A DNA stretch of 64,000 bases, taken from an uncultured Phascolarctobacterium sp. (GTDB lineage Bacteria; Bacillota; Negativicutes; Acidaminococcales; Acidaminococcaceae). Position numbers and translations under genes: made by a program. The stretch lies in NCBI GenBank assembly GCA_949285135.1, contig CASDXO010000001.1, forward strand, positions 1-64,000, written 5' to 3'. The notes under the pieces are model-generated. The model saw nothing but the letters and a program-made list of their open reading frames with translations, did not search any database and had not been told where the DNA came from. Positions 55,600 through 64,000 of this stretch are shown here, in pieces. Each line of letters starts with the position of its first letter. The stretch's first letter is position 1.

Positions 55600-56943
55600 A
55601 TGAATAAATTACTGCGTTTATTTTTAAATATGAATAGAAGTATGGCGGTGGCAATGACTTTTGCGGTACTGATCCTTACAGGGACGCTGCTTTTGATGCT
55701 GCCGATAGCCAATACTTCCGGTGAATGGATGCCGTTTGTCGATGCGCTGTTTACGGCTACTTCTGCTACCTGTGTAACGGGTCTGGCCGTGGTCGATACA
55801 GGCAGATATTTTACCCGTTTTGGTTCTACAGTACTGATTATGCTCATCCAGATTGGCGGTCTTGGTATCATGACTATGACAACGCTGTTCAGCGTAGGGC
55901 TGGGGAAGCGTATCAGTATCCGGCACCGACTGCTTATTCAGGAGTCACTGAATCAGGAAGGCCCTTCAGGTGTAATCAAGATGACACTGGCCATCATTAA
56001 ATATACCCTGGTCATAGAATTTATTTTTGGCAGCATTATGGCTGCGTATTTTTATGACAGTATGGGTCTGGATGCTCTGTACTGGGGCTACTGGCATGCT
56101 GTTTCTGCTTTTTGTAACGCCGGTTTTGATTTGTTCGGCGATTTTCAGAGCCTTGTTGATTACAGGGCAAATGTTTTACTTAATGTCTGTTTTATGCTGC
56201 TGATTATTCTGGGCGGCATCGGTTTTACTGTTATCGGCGAGGTGCTGAAAGAAAGACGCTGGCAGCGCTTTTCTCTGCATACCAAGCTGGTGCTGCTGAT
56301 TAATACGGTGCTGATTTTTGGCGGTACGCTGGTTATCTGGCTGCTGGAAAGAGAAAATCCGGGTACGCTGGCCGGTATGAACATCGGCGAACAGCTGCTG
56401 GCGGCCATGTTTCAGTCAGTCAGTGCGCGTACGGCAGGTTTTAACACAGTAGACATTGCTCTGCTGAGTAATGCTACGTTGGTTTTTATGATGTTCCTGA
56501 TGTTTGTGGGCGCTTCGCCGACATCTACCGGCGGCGGTATTAAGACAACGACTTTCGGTATTCTGCTGGCTTCAACATTATCGCTGCTGCGTGATAAAAA
56601 GGAAACGGTGCTGTTCAAACGGCGTATAGACAACGCTTTAATTTTTAAAAGCTACAGTATTTTTATTCTGTCTGTTTTGTGGCTGGTGCTGGCATTCTTT
56701 TTGCTGCTGGCTCTTGATACAGGCGGACATCAATTTGTTAAGGTGCTTTTTGAGTTGTTTTCTGCTTTTGGTACTGTAGGTCTGGGTATCGGTATTACAA
56801 CCGAGTGGAACGACTGGTGTAAGCTGATTTTGATAGCTACCATGTATATAGGCAGAATCGGTATTCTGACCTTTGGCATGTCGTTCTTTACGAAAGAGAC
56901 TGACAGGGTGCGTTATCCGACGGAAAATGTTATTGTAGGCTGA
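55600..56943 (+). CDS. ktrB: Potassium uptake membrane subunit KtrB (TrkH family)
   Basis: A 447-residue TrkH/KtrB channel-like transporter. The four pore loops with their selectivity glycines are visible as SATCVTGLAVVD, SAFCNAGFDLFG, SARTAGFNTVD and SAFGTVGLGIG. It takes up K+, often with Na+. ktrA follows by 13 bp. Ribosome site AGGAGA lies before ATG 55600. K+ supplied here is also needed by the K+-dependent pyrophosphatase in this window. Confidence 0.95.
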   Translation: MNKLLRLFLNMNRSMAVAMTFAVLILTGTLLLMLPIANTSGEWMPFVDALFTATSATCVTGLAVVDTGRYFTRFGSTVLIMLIQIGGLGIMTMTTLFSVGLGKRISIRHRLLIQESLNQEGPSGVIKMTLAIIKYTLVIEFIFGSIMAAYFYDSMGLDALYWGYWHAVSAFCNAGFDLFGDFQSLVDYRANVLLNVCFMLLIILGGIGFTVIGEVLKERRWQRFSLHTKLVLLINTVLIFGGTLVIWLLERENPGTLAGMNIGEQLLAAMFQSVSARTAGFNTVDIALLSNATLVFMMFLMFVGASPTSTGGGIKTTTFGILLASTLSLLRDKKETVLFKRRIDNALIFKSYSIFILSVLWLVLAFFLLLALDTGGHQFVKVLFELFSAFGTVGLGIGITTEWNDWCKLILIATMYIGRIGILTFGMSFFTKETDRVRYPTENVIVG

Positions 56944-56956
56944 GTGGAGAAAGAAA

Positions 56957-57619
56957 ATGAAAGACAGTAAAAGAAAACAGTTTTTAGTAGCAGGCTTGGG
57001 TCTGTTCGGTAAAAGCGTGGCAATGACGCTGCATAATATGGGCTATGACGTACTGGGTGTAGACATGGACGAGAACGTGGTGCAGGATTCCAGCAGCGAT
57101 TTATCTTATGTGGTCTGCGCCGATGCTTCTGATGAAAAATCTTTGCGTTCCCTGCCTATCGACGATATTGATGTGGCTGTAGTTTCCATTGGTGTGCTGG
57201 AAAGCAATATGATGTGCACGCTGCTGCTCAAGGAGATGGGTGTGCCCATGGTAGTGGCGAAGGCACTCAACGATCTGCATGGTACCATGCTGAACAAGAT
57301 TGGCGCAGATAAAGTTGTGTATGCGGAAAAGGATATGGGTAAACGTGTTGCGCATAATCTTGTTTCTTCCAGCATTGTGGACTATATCGAGTTATCCAAT
57401 GAAATCAGCGTTATGAGTCTGCAGCTGCCGACGGATCTGATTGGTAAAAATCTTATCGAGGCAGATTTGCGCCGACGCTATAATATCAATGTGGTGGCCA
57501 TCAAGCGTGGCGGCAGCACTATAGTAAACCCCAAGGCTCATGAGGTATTCCAGCCAGATGATGAAATTATCATTATCGGCACCCATGAGGGGGTAAAGAT
57601 GATGGGAGTTAATTTCTGA
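56957..57619 (+). CDS. ktrA: Potassium uptake regulatory subunit KtrA (TrkA family)
   Basis: A 220-residue cytoplasmic ring-forming subunit. The RCK-N Rossmann domain (about 8-125) opens with VAGLGLFGKSVAMTL and binds nucleotide. The RCK-C domain (about 140-220) ends the protein. Together with KtrB it makes a gated K+ uptake system. Its stop overlaps the methyltransferase start (TGATG). Confidence 0.95.
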   Translation: MKDSKRKQFLVAGLGLFGKSVAMTLHNMGYDVLGVDMDENVVQDSSSDLSYVVCADASDEKSLRSLPIDDIDVAVVSIGVLESNMMCTLLLKEMGVPMVVAKALNDLHGTMLNKIGADKVVYAEKDMGKRVAHNLVSSSIVDYIELSNEISVMSLQLPTDLIGKNLIEADLRRRYNINVVAIKRGGSTIVNPKAHEVFQPDDEIIIIGTHEGVKMMGVNF

Positions 57620-58413
57620 TGGAAGTGACAGGTTTGCAGAATCCGCTGGTTAAGGCGGCTGCAGAATTAAAGCAGAAAAAGCATCGCCAGCAGCGGAGAG
57701 AGTTTCTGGCAGAGGGTCTGCGCACGGTGGAAGAGGCGGTGGCCTTTAAAGCAGCGCAGCTGATTTTCCATACTGCAGTCGAAGATGAGCGTACCCTGCA
57801 ACTGCTGGAGCAGGCCGCTTCCATGCAGCTTAAACTGGTTTGCGTCAGTGAGGCTGTAATGAAGAAGATTGCCGATACGGAAACTCCTCAGGGGATTATT
57901 GCTGTCTGCCGCATGCAGGAGCAGCCGCTGGATAAGCTGCTGGCTTCCGGTAAGCTGCTGCTGGTTTTGGACAGGGTTGGTGACCCCGGCAATATCGGTA
58001 CCATGCTGCGCACTGCCGATGCTGCAGGTGTGGGCGGCATCGTGCTTTTGAAGGGGTCTGCCGATATTTACGCACCCAAGACGGTGCGAGCCTCCATGGG
58101 ATCTTTGTTTCATGTGCCGGTGCTGAGCGGCATCTCTGAGCAGGAGTTTATTGATGATGCCAAAAGAGCAGGCTACCAGCTGCTGGTAACGGCGCTGGAC
58201 GGTGCCGATAATCTTTATCAGGCTGATTTGAGCGGGCGTCTGGCATTTGTTATGGGCAATGAAGCAGGCGGCGTCAGCGCATCACTGCTCAGGCAGGCGG
58301 ATAAAAGAGTGTTCATTCCCATGCGCGGACATGCTGAATCGCTGAATGTTGCCATGGCTGCCGGCATTGTTATGTTCGAGACCATGCGCCGCAATTATTT
58401 TGCAGTTGAATAA
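57619..58413 (+). CDS. TrmH/RlmB-family RNA 2'-O-methyltransferase
   Basis: A 264-residue SPOUT methyltransferase with an N-terminal substrate-binding domain (1-100) and a C-terminal knotted domain. The motifs are LDRVGDPGNIGTMLRTADAAG, FVMGNEAGGVS and the knot IPMRGHAESLNVAMAAGI. It probably modifies 23S rRNA or tRNA ribose; the exact nucleotide cannot be assigned. It overlaps ktrA by one base and is followed by the pheST T-box. Confidence 0.92.
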   Translation: MEVTGLQNPLVKAAAELKQKKHRQQRREFLAEGLRTVEEAVAFKAAQLIFHTAVEDERTLQLLEQAASMQLKLVCVSEAVMKKIADTETPQGIIAVCRMQEQPLDKLLASGKLLLVLDRVGDPGNIGTMLRTADAAGVGGIVLLKGSADIYAPKTVRASMGSLFHVPVLSGISEQEFIDDAKRAGYQLLVTALDGADNLYQADLSGRLAFVMGNEAGGVSASLLRQADKRVFIPMRGHAESLNVAMAAGIVMFETMRRNYFAVE

Positions 58414-58417
58414 ATAT

Positions 58418-58446
58418 TTGAGCTTTATACCATTTTATGCTATAAT
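58418..58446 (+). promoter_or_regulatory. pheST promoter
   Basis: TTGAGC (58418-58423), 17-bp spacer, extended -10 TGC-TATAAT (58441-58446). Confidence 0.8.
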
Positions 58447-58452
58447 AAAATT

Positions 58453-59762
<1,310 letters not shown>

Positions 59763-59773
59763 GGGGGATTATT

Positions 59774-62203
59774 ATGTTAGCGTCTTTGGAATGGCTTAAA
59801 CAATATGTTGATATAAATATTCCTGTCGATGAGCTGGTAGACAAAATTACCCGCGTCGGTCTGGAAGTGGAAACAGTTACCAATCTTGGCGAAGGTCTGG
59901 AAGGCGTACTGACCGGTAAGGTTACTCATATCGAGCGTCATCCTAACTCTGACCATCTGTGGGTCTGCATGATGGACTACGGCCAGGGCATTGTACAGAT
60001 TCTGACCGGTGCGCAGAATGTGCATCAGGATGACATGGTACCTGTTGCCGTTGTCGGCAGTCGTCTGCCAAACGGCATGAAGCTGAAAAAAGCAAAAATG
60101 CGCGGCCTTGACTCCTTCGGTATGCTGTGCAGTGCGGAAGAACTGGGTATCGACAGCAAGCTTTTGCTGCCGGAACAGAGAAACGGCATCTTCATCCTGC
60201 CGCCGGATACTCCTATCGGCGTAGATATTAAAGAAGTACTGGGTCTGAACGATACTGTTATTGATATTGATCTGACTGCCAACCGTGCCGACTGCTTCAG
60301 TATCATTGGCCTGGCACGTGAGATTGCTGCCGTTACCGGCTGCAAGCCGAAAATGCCGGCGCTGGATGTAAAGGAAGCTGCCGGCTGTAATGCTGCCGAA
60401 ATGGCTGCCATTAAAATTGAAGCACCTGATTTGTGCAAACGCTTTGCTGTACGTGTGCTGAAAAATATTAAGATTGGCCCTTCTCCCGACTGGATGCAGA
60501 AACGTCTGCGTGCCTGCGGCGTGCGTCCCATCAGCAATGTTGTTGACGTTACCAACTATGTGATGCTGGAACTGGGCCAGCCAATGCATGCTTATGATTA
60601 TGACAAGGTTGCCGACCATACTCTGATTGTGCGTCGTGCTGCCAACGGTGAAAAACTGGTTACTCTGGATGATCAGGAACGCATTCTTGATGAATCCATG
60701 ATTACTATTGCCGATACCGGACATGCTGTCGGTCTTGGCGGCGTAATGGGCGGTCTGGAAACAGAAGTTACCGATGCTACCGTCAATGTTATGCTGGAAG
60801 CAGCAACCTTCAACGGTCCCAGCATCCGTCGTACTTCCCGTGCACTGGGTCTGCGCAGCGAAGCTTCCGGACGTTTTGAACGCGGCGTAGATACCGTGCT
60901 GACTCAAAATGCTCTGAACCGTGCTGCCAACCTGCTGGAAAATATGGGTGCCTGCGAAACTGTAGCCGGTATCGTAGAAGCATATCCTGAACCGGTACAG
61001 CCCACTGTAATCAACGTAGCTCCTGCAGCTATCAACAGCCGCATCGGCATCACTATCAGCAAGGAAGAAATGATTTCTACGCTGACCAGCCTGCAGTTTA
61101 CAGTAGCTGAAGAAGGCGAAAATCTGCTGGTAACCGTACCCAGCTGGCGCAACGATGTTACCTGTGATGCTGATATCAGCGAAGAAATTGCCCGTATTCA
61201 CGGACTTGACCATATCCAGTCCCATCTGCCGGTGCTGGGCGTAAGTCAGGGCCGTCAGTTTGTTATCGAAGACGTAAAAGACAGTATTCAGGATTATATG
61301 GCCGGCGTAGGCATGAGCGAAGTTATGACTTACAGCTTTATCAATCCTTCTGCTTTTGATAAACTGCAGCTGCCTGCAGATGACAGCAGACGTCAGGCAA
61401 TCGAACTTTTGAACCCCATTACTGATGAATTTAAAGTAATGCGCACGACCATGGCTGCCAGCCTGCTGAATGCCGCTGCCTATAATCTGGCCCGTCAGCA
61501 GTCCAAAGCAGCAGTTTTTGAAGTAGGACGCGTTTATCTGCCCAAGCAGCTGCCGCTCAAAGAGTTCCCGGAAGAACGTTCCATGCTGTGTGCCGTTATC
61601 AGCGGTAAATGCAACGATTTAAGCTGGTGCACCTGCCGTGATAACGTAGATTTCTATGATATTAAAGGTGTTGCTGAAGGCCTGCTGGCCAAACTGCAGT
61701 TTAACGATTATCAGTTAGTGCATTATGCAGTGCCTTACCTGCATCCGGGCAAGAGCTGCGCAATTGAGCATGCTGGTAAAGTTATCGGCTGGCTGGGCGA
61801 AGTACATCCGCTGGTACAGGAAGCTTTCGGTCTGCCGCAGGAAGCATATCTGCTGGAACTGGAGGTTGAACCGCTGGTAGCATCTGCCACTGCAGTACCT
61901 CAGTATCAGCATCTGCCCAAATATCCCGGCATGAGTCGTGATATCGCCGTAGTTGTTCCTGCTGAAGTAACCAATGCCGAACTGGAACAGGTTATTCGTC
62001 AGCATGCAGGCGAACTGCTGCAGAATGTACGTGTATTCGATATCTATACCGGCAAACAGGTGGCTGAAGGCTGCAAGTCCATGGCCTTCAATCTGACCTA
62101 TCAGGCTGCTGACCGTACTCTGACTGATGCAGAAGTTGATGCCAGCATGAAGAAGGTTATTGCCGAAGTAGGCGAAGCTTATAAAGCAAAATTGAGAGAT
62201 TAA
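59774..62203 (+). CDS. pheT: Phenylalanyl-tRNA synthetase beta chain
   Basis: An 809-residue beta subunit of full length. In order: tRNA-binding (EMAP-like) domain at about 39-150 (LTGKVTHIERHPNSDHLWVC), B3/B4 editing domain, B5 domain near 400-470, the catalytic-like core, and a C-terminal ferredoxin-fold anticodon-binding domain (PKYPGMSRDIAVVVP to the end). It follows pheS by 11 bp. Confidence 0.98.
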   Translation: MLASLEWLKQYVDINIPVDELVDKITRVGLEVETVTNLGEGLEGVLTGKVTHIERHPNSDHLWVCMMDYGQGIVQILTGAQNVHQDDMVPVAVVGSRLPNGMKLKKAKMRGLDSFGMLCSAEELGIDSKLLLPEQRNGIFILPPDTPIGVDIKEVLGLNDTVIDIDLTANRADCFSIIGLAREIAAVTGCKPKMPALDVKEAAGCNAAEMAAIKIEAPDLCKRFAVRVLKNIKIGPSPDWMQKRLRACGVRPISNVVDVTNYVMLELGQPMHAYDYDKVADHTLIVRRAANGEKLVTLDDQERILDESMITIADTGHAVGLGGVMGGLETEVTDATVNVMLEAATFNGPSIRRTSRALGLRSEASGRFERGVDTVLTQNALNRAANLLENMGACETVAGIVEAYPEPVQPTVINVAPAAINSRIGITISKEEMISTLTSLQFTVAEEGENLLVTVPSWRNDVTCDADISEEIARIHGLDHIQSHLPVLGVSQGRQFVIEDVKDSIQDYMAGVGMSEVMTYSFINPSAFDKLQLPADDSRRQAIELLNPITDEFKVMRTTMAASLLNAAAYNLARQQSKAAVFEVGRVYLPKQLPLKEFPEERSMLCAVISGKCNDLSWCTCRDNVDFYDIKGVAEGLLAKLQFNDYQLVHYAVPYLHPGKSCAIEHAGKVIGWLGEVHPLVQEAFGLPQEAYLLELEVEPLVASATAVPQYQHLPKYPGMSRDIAVVVPAEVTNAELEQVIRQHAGELLQNVRVFDIYTGKQVAEGCKSMAFNLTYQAADRTLTDAEVDASMKKVIAEVGEAYKAKLRD

Positions 62204-62207
62204 AATA

Positions 62208-62243
62208 AAAAAATAACCTGCTGATTTCAGCAGGTTATTTTTT
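62208..62243. terminator. Bidirectional terminator
   Basis: AAAAAATAACCTGCTGA-TT-TCAGCAGGTTATTTTTT between pheT and the convergent DUF134 gene. Confidence 0.93.
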
Positions 62244-62592
62244 ATTTATCCATCTTGCGGCAGGGACAGTCGCTGTCACCGCAGAAATGATGCAGGCCGT
62301 CGCAGATAATGCAGCTGCCGCCTTCAATATGCAGGCGCTTGCCATGGATGAGCAGGTCAGCCAGCTTTTTGCGGGCACTTTCATAGATTGCCTGTACCGA
62401 TGTGCGGGCAATACCCATGCGTTGGGCGCATTCCTGCTGCGTCAGGCCTTCGCCGTCCAGCAGACGGATGGTTTCGTATTCGTCGATATTGAGGATAATG
62501 GTTTCTGCCGCGCCGTCCAGATCAGGTGCAAAGCTGCTGGCAGCAGGCAGGTTTTGACGGCAGATGTGGCGCTTTTTCAGAGGTCGGGGCAT
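62242..62592 (-). CDS. DUF134 (UPF0251) helix-turn-helix protein
   Basis: A 116-residue predicted DNA-binding protein of the DUF134 family. It begins MPRPLKKRHIC. The core has DEYETIRLLDGEGLTQQECAQRMGIARTSVQ with a sigma-factor-like helix-turn-helix (about 51-72). A cysteine/histidine tail, CIICDGLHHFC followed by CPC, may bind metal or a cluster. Targets are unknown; family members often neighbour iron-sulfur or nitrogenase-cofactor-type proteins, none of which is seen here. Confidence 0.88.
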   Translation of the reverse strand: MPRPLKKRHICRQNLPAASSFAPDLDGAAETIILNIDEYETIRLLDGEGLTQQECAQRMGIARTSVQAIYESARKKLADLLIHGKRLHIEGGSCIICDGLHHFCGDSDCPCRKMDK

Positions 62593-62689
62593 AGAGTACA
62601 GTCCTTTACTTTTTTCTTAATTATACCACATAGTTGCCAAAAGCAGGATTTTTTATAAACAATAGGCATGAAATATTGTATCAGTAAGA

Positions 62690-62722
62690 AAGGCAGCAGG
62701 GCTTTTGCCCTGCTGCCTTAGT
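62690..62722 (-). terminator. Terminator after the aldehyde dehydrogenase gene
   Basis: GGCAGCAGGGC with GCCCTGCTGCC, followed on the minus strand by TTTC. A strong stem with a short T run. Confidence 0.75.
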
Positions 62723-62727
62723 TTATC

Positions 62728-64000
62728 TTAGTACAGACCCAGCGGTTTTTCGCCGATATTTATCATAATATTTTTCTGCTGTGTGTAGTGGTCGAGGATG
62801 ACCTTATGGGTTTCACGACCGATACCGGATTGTTTATAGCCGCCGAAAGGTGCGCCTGCAGGAATGGCATTGTAGCAGTTTACCCACATACGTCCGGTGC
62901 GGATAGCGCGGGAAACGCGGATGGCACGGTTAATATCCTGTGTCCAGACCGCGCCGCCAAGTCCGTAGATGCTGTCGTTGGCCATGTCGATGACTTCCTG
63001 TTCATCTTTAAATTTAATAACGACGGCAACAGGCCCAAAAATTTCTTCCTGTGCTACGCGCATGTCATTAGTAACATTGGTAATCAGGGTGGGAGCAACA
63101 AAGTTACCTTTATCAAGGCCGTTTTCCGTGAGCTTGTAACCGCCGCAGGCAATGGTTGCGCCTTCTTTTTTGGCGATTTCTACATAGTCAAGCACCTTCT
63201 GTACCTGAGCAGCGTAGATTTGTGAACCCATCTGGGTGTTTGCATCCAGCGGATCGCCGACTTTGACACTGTTGAAACGCTTAACGGCTTCGGCAACAAA
63301 TTTATCGTAGATATCCTCATGCACAAAGACGCGGGAGCCGGCACAGCATACCTGACCCTGATTAAAGAGAATACCCAGCTGCAGGCCTTCCATGGCCAGC
63401 TCCCAGTTGCAGTCAGGGAAGAAGATATTGGCAGATTTGCCGCCCAGTTCCAGCGTTGCCGGAATCAGTTTGTCGGCAGCAGCCTTGGCTACGTTCATGC
63501 CTACTTCGGTAGAGCCGGTGAAAGCCAGCTTGGATAAACAGGAATGGTCAAGAATGTACTGGCCGGAGCGGGAGCCCTTGCCGGTAATGACATTAAATAC
63601 ACCCGGCGGCAGGATACCGTCGATAAGGCGTGCCAGTTCCAGTGCGCTCAAAGAAGTGTAGCTGGAGGGTTTGAGTACGGTACAGCAGCCTGCTGCCAGT
63701 ACAGGGGCCAGCTTCCATGCTGCCATGAGGAAGGGGAAGTTCCAGGGAACGATTTGGCCTACAACGCCGATGGGCTCTTTTAAAACGATGCTCATGGTAT
63801 TATTGTCCAGCATGGTGGCAGTGCCTTCTTCGGCACGGATAACACCGGCAAAATAACGGAAGTGATCAGCAGCCATGGGAATATCGACGTTTAAGGTTTC
63901 GCGGATAGGCTTACCGTTATCCAGCGTTTCAATTTGAGCCAGCTGCTCCTTATTGGCGTCGATGACATCGGCAATCTTTAAAAGCAGTTCTGCACGTTGG
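62728..64000 (-). CDS. Aldehyde dehydrogenase, NAD(P)-dependent (5' end outside window)
   Basis: At least 424 residues. The frame is open to the window edge, so the first 70-80 residues of this roughly 500-residue family are missing. It contains the cofactor region GQIVPWNFPFLMA, LAFTGSTEVG, the catalytic glutamate in LELGGKSANI, and the catalytic cysteine in FNQGQVCCAGSR. The ending AGAPFGGYKQSGIGRETH is usual. It oxidises an aldehyde to an acid; the close style is that of broad acetaldehyde/lactaldehyde enzymes (AldB-like), but the substrate is not determined. Confidence 0.93.
   Translation of the reverse strand, partial: QRAELLLKIADVIDANKEQLAQIETLDNGKPIRETLNVDIPMAADHFRYFAGVIRAEEGTATMLDNNTMSIVLKEPIGVVGQIVPWNFPFLMAAWKLAPVLAAGCCTVLKPSSYTSLSALELARLIDGILPPGVFNVITGKGSRSGQYILDHSCLSKLAFTGSTEVGMNVAKAAADKLIPATLELGGKSANIFFPDCNWELAMEGLQLGILFNQGQVCCAGSRVFVHEDIYDKFVAEAVKRFNSVKVGDPLDANTQMGSQIYAAQVQKVLDYVEIAKKEGATIACGGYKLTENGLDKGNFVAPTLITNVTNDMRVAQEEIFGPVAVVIKFKDEQEVIDMANDSIYGLGGAVWTQDINRAIRVSRAIRTGRMWVNCYNAIPAGAPFGGYKQSGIGRETHKVILDHYTQQKNIMINIGEKPLGLY

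Noticed and set aside
59777-61225. A 482-codon minus-strand frame opposite pheT
   Set aside because: Same reasoning: shadow of pheT, whose domains are intact on the plus strand.

Overview
The window is ordinary chromosome from an anaerobic, diderm ('Gram-negative') Firmicute of the class Negativicutes. The evidence is mixed in a characteristic way. Gene order and regulation are Firmicute-like: a cggR glycolytic operon, a FapR-controlled fatty-acid operon, secG-esterase-rnr-smpB-ssrA, T-boxes before thrS and pheST, and an infC-rpmI-rplT leader. There is also clear outer-membrane equipment: an SLH-domain porin of OmpM type, a YadA-like trimeric autotransporter and an AsmA/TamB-like protein. HydG indicates an [FeFe]-hydrogenase anaerobe. 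A Phascolarctobacterium/Acidaminococcaceae origin is my best guess, but it is inference only. I see no insertion sequence, prophage, integrase or CRISPR array.

Layout. 1-222: end of an rRNA operon (5S and terminator). 348-1682: an MFS transporter. 1750-4778: preQ1-I riboswitch and queD-queE-folE-queC-queF, the route from GTP to preQ1. 4857-11895: cggR-gapA-(pgk-tpi fusion)-gpmI-eno, with a candidate CggR operator upstream. 11920-13623: an exported WG-repeat protein. 13679-20766: secG, K+-dependent membrane pyrophosphatase, esterase, thioesterase, rnr, smpB, tmRNA and tRNA-Ala. 20991-30541: a mixed region with a flavin reductase-like protein, an AsmA-like protein, an exonuclease, a TM1266-type regulator plus hydG, divergent uracil permease and M20 amidohydrolase, a radical SAM protein, and a ZTP riboswitch before a stand-alone AICAR transformylase. 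30593-37513: a DUF4127 protein, rsmD-coaD-coiled-coil protein, tmcAL, ackA, DUF177 and rpmF. 37629-45344: fapR-plsX-fabH-fabD-fabG-acpP-fabK-like-fabF-rnc. 45383-46954: a second DUF4127 paralogue. 47074-49287: T-box and thrS. 49374-53163: adhesin and OmpM porin, whose promoters share a duplicated upstream module. 53261-54524: infC-rpmI-rplT with a structured leader. 54603-58413: AEC transporter, KtrB-KtrA and an rRNA methyltransferase. 58418-62203: T-box and pheS-pheT. 62242-64000: a DUF134 protein and the 3' part of an aldehyde dehydrogenase gene that runs off the window.

Working together. The cggR and fapR operons carry regulator, operator and target genes in one unit. RNA-level control is dense: preQ1-I, ZTP, two T-boxes, an r-protein leader, and an apparently new structured leader before the porin gene. 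The points most worth following are the in-frame PGK-TIM fusion, the two DUF4127 exported proteins of unknown function, the shared control region and structured leader of the two outer-membrane protein genes, the adhesin with a coiled coil placed after its membrane anchor, the likely AUA start of infC, and the FabK-like protein with an added cysteine cluster.
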